From the NCBI GenBank assembly GCA_946498245.1, contig CAMMNN010000029.1, positions 1 to 46,752 on the forward strand: DNA of 46,752 bases. Direction: 5' to 3'. The position numbers and the translations under genes are program-made. Shown here piece by piece: positions 42,797-46,752 of this stretch. Each line of letters starts with the position of its first letter. Position 1 is the stretch's first letter. The notes beneath the pieces were generated by a model that was given only the letters and a program-made list of their open reading frames with translations, was not told where the DNA came from and ran no database searches. Source of the DNA: an uncultured Clostridium sp. (GTDB lineage: Bacteria > Bacillota > Clostridia > Lachnospirales > Lachnospiraceae).

Positions 42797-43735
42797 ATGA
42801 CAGCAGATTCGTTTTCCATACGCTCTCATCACGGGGCGAAATCCAGTGTGGAAAAAGCCGCCCAGATGATTTTTACCGTCTGTGGTTTTTTTGCCATTTT
42901 AGCGGTGGCATCTATTACATTATATATGATTATAAGCGGAGCGCCGGCTCTGTTCCAGGTAGGGATTAAAGACCTGATTTTCAGTACGGTATGGCAGCCG
43001 GAAGCGGATACAGCCAGCTTCGGTATCCTGTTTATTATATTGACCTCTATTGTCGGTACGGTTTTAGCGGTTTTGCTGGGAATGCCTATCGGAGTACTGA
43101 CAGCCGTATTTTTGGCGGAAGTTGCTCCGCCGCGCCTGTCTAAGATTGTCCGTCCGGCGGTGGAACTGCTGGCAGGGATTCCGTCTGTTATCTACGGTCT
43201 TTTAGGGGTAATGATTTTAAACCCCTTTATGTATAAATTGGAACTGATTGTTTTTAAAGGCTCAGAAACTCATCAGTTTACCGGCGGAGCCAATTTGATT
43301 TCCGCAGTTTTGGTATTGGCTTTGATGATTCTTCCCACGGTAATTAATATCAGCGAATCGGCCCTGAGAGCGGTTCCTTCTGAGTTAAAAAGCGCTTCCC
43401 TGGCCTTGGGAGCTACGAAGATTCAGACGATTTTCCACGTAACCATACCGGCGGCAAAGTCCGGCATTATCACGGCTGTTGTCCTGGGAACAGGGCGGGC
43501 TATCGGCGAAGCCATGGCCATCAGCCTGGTTTCCGGAAACTCCGTAAACCTTCCGCTGCCCTTTAATTCCGTCCGCTTCCTGACTACGGCAATCGTTTCC
43601 GAAATGGGGTACGCGGCGGGCCTTCACAGACAGGTTCTCTTTACTGTGGGCCTTGTGCTTTTTGCCTTTATTATGATAATCAATGTAACCCTGACTGGAA
43701 TTTTAAAGAGAGGGGACAAGAAAAATGAGAGATAA
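42797..43735 (+). CDS. pstC: Phosphate ABC transporter permease PstC
   Basis: A 312-aa membrane protein with six helices. Typical parts: FGILFIILTSIVGTVLAVLLGMPIGV, LAGIPSVIYGLLG, and the EAA loop SELKSASLALGATKIQTIFHVTIPAAKSGI. The start at ATG 42797 lies eight bases after AAAGGAGA; an in-frame ATG at 42716 lies inside the intergenic hairpin and is unlikely. It overlaps pstA by 11 bp. Confidence 0.95.
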   Translation: MTADSFSIRSHHGAKSSVEKAAQMIFTVCGFFAILAVASITLYMIISGAPALFQVGIKDLIFSTVWQPEADTASFGILFIILTSIVGTVLAVLLGMPIGVLTAVFLAEVAPPRLSKIVRPAVELLAGIPSVIYGLLGVMILNPFMYKLELIVFKGSETHQFTGGANLISAVLVLALMILPTVINISESALRAVPSELKSASLALGATKIQTIFHVTIPAAKSGIITAVVLGTGRAIGEAMAISLVSGNSVNLPLPFNSVRFLTTAIVSEMGYAAGLHRQVLFTVGLVLFAFIMIINVTLTGILKRGDKKNER

Positions 43736-44630
43736 CACCGCTGTATTGGATACGAAATATTATACGGAAAAAGCAAGTATCTGCAGAAAGAATTTCCGCC
43801 TTTGGGACGCTGTTTTGACAGGCCTTATCTACTTGTGTGCCGGTATTGCCATGGCGGTTCTGGCGGGCATTATGGGATACGTTTTTGTTCGGGGAATCCC
43901 CCACGTGACCTGGCAGTTTCTGTCTACGGTCAGCAGTACCAGAGCAGGCACCTTCGGTATTTTAGGAAACATTGTAAACACCCTTTATATCGTTGTACTG
44001 ACTCTTTTAATCGCTACTCCCCTGGGCGTTGGCTCCGCCATTTACTTAAATGAATACGCAAAACCGGGAAAGCTGGTAAGAGCCATAGAGTTTACCACGG
44101 AAACTCTTTCCGGTATTCCTTCGATTATATTTGGCCTTTTTGGCATGGTATTTTTTGGAAACACCTTAAAACTGGGCTACTCGATTTTAACAGGATCCCT
44201 TACCCTGACTCTGATGATTCTTCCCGTTATTACCCGGACGACTCAGGAAGCCTTAAAAACCGTTCCTGACAGCTACCGCACAGGAGCTTTGGGAATTGGA
44301 GCTACAAAGTGGTACATGATCCGCACCATACTGCTTCCCAGCGCTATGCCGGGAATCCTGACAGGGGTAATTTTGGCAATCGGCCGTATTGTAGGGGAGT
44401 CTGCAGCCCTGCTCTTTACTGCCGGCAGCGGTTACTATCTGCCTAGAAATCTGTTTTCAAAAGTTCTGGAATCCGGAGGAACCCTGACCATTCAGTTGTA
44501 CTTATTTATGCAGAAAGCCAAGTATGATGAAGCCTTCGCCGTTGCGGTGGTTCTGCTGGTAATTGTTCTGGGGATCAACGGCCTTGCAAAGTACCTGTCC
44601 CACAAATTTAATGTCGAGATTGAGAGATAA
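43725..44630 (+). CDS. pstA: Phosphate ABC transporter permease PstA
   Basis: A 301-aa permease, partner of PstC. Six helices, with [37 protein letters not shown], and the EAA loop [33 protein letters not shown] split by helices as usual. It begins inside the end of pstC. pstB follows 14 bp after its stop. Confidence 0.95.
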   Translation: MRDNTAVLDTKYYTEKASICRKNFRLWDAVLTGLIYLCAGIAMAVLAGIMGYVFVRGIPHVTWQFLSTVSSTRAGTFGILGNIVNTLYIVVLTLLIATPLGVGSAIYLNEYAKPGKLVRAIEFTTETLSGIPSIIFGLFGMVFFGNTLKLGYSILTGSLTLTLMILPVITRTTQEALKTVPDSYRTGALGIGATKWYMIRTILLPSAMPGILTGVILAIGRIVGESAALLFTAGSGYYLPRNLFSKVLESGGTLTIQLYLFMQKAKYDEAFAVAVVLLVIVLGINGLAKYLSHKFNVEIER

Positions 44631-44644
44631 GTGAGGGAGAAAAC

Positions 44645-45406
44645 GTGGAAAATAATACGAAAATTTCAACAAAGAATTTGAACCTGTATTACGGTGAAAA
44701 TCATGCCTTAAAAGACGTAAGCCTGGATTTGTACGAGAGAAAAATTACGGCCTTTATCGGGCCTTCCGGCTGCGGTAAATCGACGTATTTAAAGACGTTA
44801 AACCGGATGAACGACCTGGTTTCCAATATAAAAATTACGGGTGAGGTAACCTTGGATGGAGAAAATATTTATGATTCCCAGGTAGACACCACCCTGCTGC
44901 GCAAAAAGATCGGTATGGTATTTCAGCAGCCCAATCCCTTCCCTATGAGCATTTATGATAACGTGGCCTACGGCCCCCGGATCCATGGGATAAAAAATAA
45001 AGAACAACTGGACGACATTGTAGAGAGAAGCTTAAAAGGCGCCGCTCTCTGGGATGAGGTGTCGGATCGCCTGAAAAAGTCTGCCTTGGGTCTGTCCGGC
45101 GGCCAGCAGCAGAGGCTTTGCATTGCCAGGGCTTTGGCAGTAGAGCCGGAGGTCCTTTTGATGGACGAACCTACGTCAGCCCTGGATCCTATTTCTACTC
45201 TGAAGATCGAAGAGCTGGCAGGGGAATTAAAGAAAAAATATACCATTATTATGGTAACCCACAATATGCAGCAGGCAGTCCGTGTTTCTGATAAAACGGC
45301 GTTTTTCCTGCTGGGAGAAATGGTAGAATACGGCGATACGGACATGATTTTCTCAAAGCCAAAGGATCGCCGGACGGAAGACTACATCACAGGGAGGTTT
45401 GGTTGA
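44645..45406 (+). CDS. pstB: Phosphate ABC transporter ATP-binding protein
   Basis: A 253-aa ATPase with Walker [10 protein letters not shown], the PstB-type [10 protein letters not shown] stretch, Q-loop [17 protein letters not shown], signature LSGGQQQRL and Walker [13 protein letters not shown]. The start is GTG at 44645 after GAGGGAG. It ends two bases before the phoU start. Confidence 0.96.
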   Translation: MENNTKISTKNLNLYYGENHALKDVSLDLYERKITAFIGPSGCGKSTYLKTLNRMNDLVSNIKITGEVTLDGENIYDSQVDTTLLRKKIGMVFQQPNPFPMSIYDNVAYGPRIHGIKNKEQLDDIVERSLKGAALWDEVSDRLKKSALGLSGGQQQRLCIARALAVEPEVLLMDEPTSALDPISTLKIEELAGELKKKYTIIMVTHNMQQAVRVSDKTAFFLLGEMVEYGDTDMIFSKPKDRRTEDYITGRFG

Positions 45407-45407
45407 T

Positions 45408-46034
45408 ATGCGTACAGAATTTGACAAACAGTTAAAAACCCTTCATGACGATCTGCTGGAAATGGGACGGCTCTGTGAGTCCGCTATTGCCATGACGGCT
45501 GAAATGCTGGACGGAAAAGAGGGGCTTACGGCCAAAATTCAGTCGGCGGAAATGGAAATAGACCATAAGCAGCGTTCTGTAGAAAACCTCTGCCGCCAGA
45601 TTCTTCTGCGCCAGCAGCCTGTGGCCTGCGACCTGCGTACCATTGCCACGGCCCTGAAAATCGTGCCGGATATGGAACGAATCGGGGATCAGACTGTGGA
45701 TATTGCAGAGCTGATGCCGTACCTGTCCACTTTTCACTATGAGGGACGGGTTCACATTCAGGAAATGGCCAGCGCTACAGTTAAAATGGTTACGGAAAGC
45801 GTACAGGCATTTGTCAATTCCGACGAGCTTCTGGCCAGAAAGGTCATTGCCAGCGACGATTTGGTAGACGAAATGTTCGCAAAGGTAAAGGAAGAACTCC
45901 TGGAAGAAATTGAAAAGAAGACAGCGGATCCGGAAGTAATTCTGGATCTTCTGATGACAGCGAAATACTTTGAACGGATTGGAGATCACGCAGTCAATAT
46001 TGCCGAAAACGTAAGAGATTTAGTAGCCGGATAG
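45408..46034 (+). CDS. phoU: Phosphate signalling and transport regulator PhoU
   Basis: A 208-aa all-helical protein made of two PhoU repeats, each with the E/DxxxD metal motif (MERIGDQTVDIAEL and FERIGDHAVNIAENV). It restrains Pst uptake and Pho signalling. ATG 45408 follows AGGGAGG by ten bases; TTG 45399 is too close to that site. It is the last gene of the pst operon. Confidence 0.96.
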   Translation: MRTEFDKQLKTLHDDLLEMGRLCESAIAMTAEMLDGKEGLTAKIQSAEMEIDHKQRSVENLCRQILLRQQPVACDLRTIATALKIVPDMERIGDQTVDIAELMPYLSTFHYEGRVHIQEMASATVKMVTESVQAFVNSDELLARKVIASDDLVDEMFAKVKEELLEEIEKKTADPEVILDLLMTAKYFERIGDHAVNIAENVRDLVAG

Positions 46035-46109
46035 GCAGCGGATATTGAGGGGACATCAAGGGGCTGGCCTGAAAACGTAATTCAGCGATAACCTATAAAC
46101 AGGTATTCT

Positions 46110-46139
46110 AAATAAGCTCGCTTTTTGGCGGGCTTATTT
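46110..46139 (+). terminator. Putative terminator after phoU
   Basis: AAATAAGCTCGC (46110-46121) pairs with GCGGGCTTATTT (46128-46139), one G-T, with a TTTTTG loop. T residues at the end are part of the stem and continue as TTACTTGC, so strength is uncertain. The rest of the 335-bp gap to 46369 holds no gene I can support; it is AT-rich and carries the elements listed next. Confidence 0.65.
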
Positions 46140-46248
46140 ACTTGCTTATGAAAAAACAGGAAAGATGCGAAAGTCTATTGTCAGAAAGCTCACTTTTCAT
46201 AGATTACTTGACACTGCCTCATATTAGCAAATTTGTCTTTAACTTTAT

Positions 46249-46342
46249 ATAGATATATTAGCATAGATATATACATATTTCGATAGAAATCTATAGAAAA
46301 ATGAAGATTTCTGTTGATTTATTTTATTTAGTGTGGTATAGT
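46249..46342 (+). promoter_or_regulatory. Promoter and possible operator of the small HTH gene
   Basis: TTGATT (46314-46319) and TATAGT (46337-46342) have a 17-bp spacer and a TGG extended -10. Upstream are ATAGATATAT repeats at 46249-46258 and 46263-46272 and an inverted repeat AGAAATC (46285-46291)/GATTTCT (46306-46312) that touches the -35. These could be autoregulatory sites for the HTH protein. Confidence 0.55.
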
Positions 46343-46369
46343 CTTTTTTGAAAGGGCTGGTAAAAAAAT

Positions 46370-46582
46370 ATGGCTATTAAATATTACAAAATGCTGGATA
46401 TGATGAATCGCCAAGGAATAGGGAAGGAGGAACTACGAAAAAAGATTCAAGTTTCCCCGGCTACAATGGCGAAAATATCCAAAAATGAATATGTGTCGCT
46501 GGAAGTCATCAATAAAATTTGCGGTGTAATGGATTGTCAGCCTGGTGAGCTGATGGAATACGTGCCGGACGTAGAAGAGTAA
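46370..46582 (+). CDS. Small XRE/Cro-type HTH regulator
   Basis: A 70-aa DNA-binding protein consisting almost only of a Cro/CI helix-turn-helix: the GIGKEELRKKIQVSPATMAKI segment holds the HTH and the GVMDCQPGELMEYVPD end is the usual fifth helix and tail of this group. It is related to the YozG-like single-domain regulators common in Firmicutes accessory regions. The ribosome binding site is weak (AAGGGCTGG). It precedes a small membrane protein gene and may control it. Confidence 0.85.
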   Translation: MAIKYYKMLDMMNRQGIGKEELRKKIQVSPATMAKISKNEYVSLEVINKICGVMDCQPGELMEYVPDVEE

Positions 46583-46666
46583 AAGAATATAGTATATTTA
46601 ACCGGGGAGCCGATGGGGCGATATGCCAGCCGCTGGAATCCAGAAGATGAAAGGGGCTGATGCGTA

Positions 46667-46752
46667 ATGATTACATTTTCGGACTTAATCCAATTTGTAA
46701 CAATGCTTTGCGCTGTGATAACTCTTGTTATTTACATATCACGCAAAAAGTA
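46667..46752 (+). CDS. Holin-like small membrane protein, cut by the window end
   Basis: The frame starts MITFSDLIQFVTML and ends YISRKK, 28 codons, and the last two bases of the window are TA, very likely the first two of a stop codon. AAGGGG precedes ATG 46667. One membrane helix between a short polar start and a basic end resembles the putative holin-like toxin (Hol-Tox) peptides of Firmicutes. I judge this from pattern only. Confidence 0.55.
   Translation, partial: MITFSDLIQFVTMLCAVITLVIYISRKK

Noticed and set aside
46208..46236. TTGACA as a second promoter upstream of the HTH gene
   Set aside because: No acceptable -10 element stands 16-18 bp downstream.

Overview
The window looks like chromosome of a Gram-positive gut clostridium, most likely a member of the Lachnospiraceae. 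This is a judgement from gene content and style: A-rich AAGGAGG-type ribosome binding sites, roughly even base composition, lipoproteins with LxxC-type boxes, a pyrF-pyrK-pyrD-pyrE order, YesM/YesN-type two-component control of a sugar transporter, and VanZ-like and DUF6142-like membrane proteins. No rRNA, tRNA or CRISPR array was seen.

Layout. 1-361: five tandem copies of a 72-73 bp hairpin-rich repeat ending at the first gene. 371-6324: a same-strand locus with a secreted M14 metallocarboxypeptidase, an ABC ATPase, a membrane-anchored unknown protein and two unequal ABC-2 permeases. 6321-8008: a promoter, a ~295-nt structured leader with an intrinsic terminator, then the magnesium transporter mgtE. 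8102-9307 (minus): a flavodiiron protein. 9467-15945: pyrF, pyrK, pyrD and pyrE, followed by a 49-aa membrane protein, a VanZ-like protein, a DUF6142-like protein and an M29-type aminopeptidase. 15960-19601: purE-purM-purN-purD with promoter and terminator. 19690-20658: a small foreign-looking island with a frameshifted YARHG-domain remnant joined to a 5'-truncated KilA-N gene that carries a perfect 30-bp palindrome. 20696-23447: zinc uptake genes znuA-znuC-znuB. 23493-25671: Ktr/Trk potassium uptake. 25735-36078: a carbohydrate locus with an ABC importer, two sulfatases, a histidine kinase, an AraC-type response regulator and a GH43-like enzyme. 36088-38610 (minus): a UvrA paralogue lacking the UvrB-binding region. 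38742-39364: a DHFR-like protein. 39397-41621: a His-rich CobW/COG0523 GTPase plus a second P-loop protein fused to a DUF1980-like domain. 41640-46034: pstS-pstC-pstA-pstB-phoU. 46249-46752: a small HTH regulator and a holin-like small membrane protein cut by the window end.

How the genes work together. The carbohydrate locus reads as one pathway: an extracytoplasmic signal is sensed by the kinase, the AraC-type regulator probably acts at a direct repeat in front of the binding-protein gene, sulfated oligosaccharides are imported, and they are desulfated and cleaved in the cytoplasm, since neither the sulfatases nor the GH43 enzyme has a signal peptide. Metal homeostasis recurs: MgtE, ZnuABC with a His-rich loop, and the COG0523 pair. 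The most unusual items are the palindrome inside the KilA-N gene, the COG0523/DUF1980 pair, the mgtE leader, and the tandem hairpin array whose copies differ in ways that keep base pairing.
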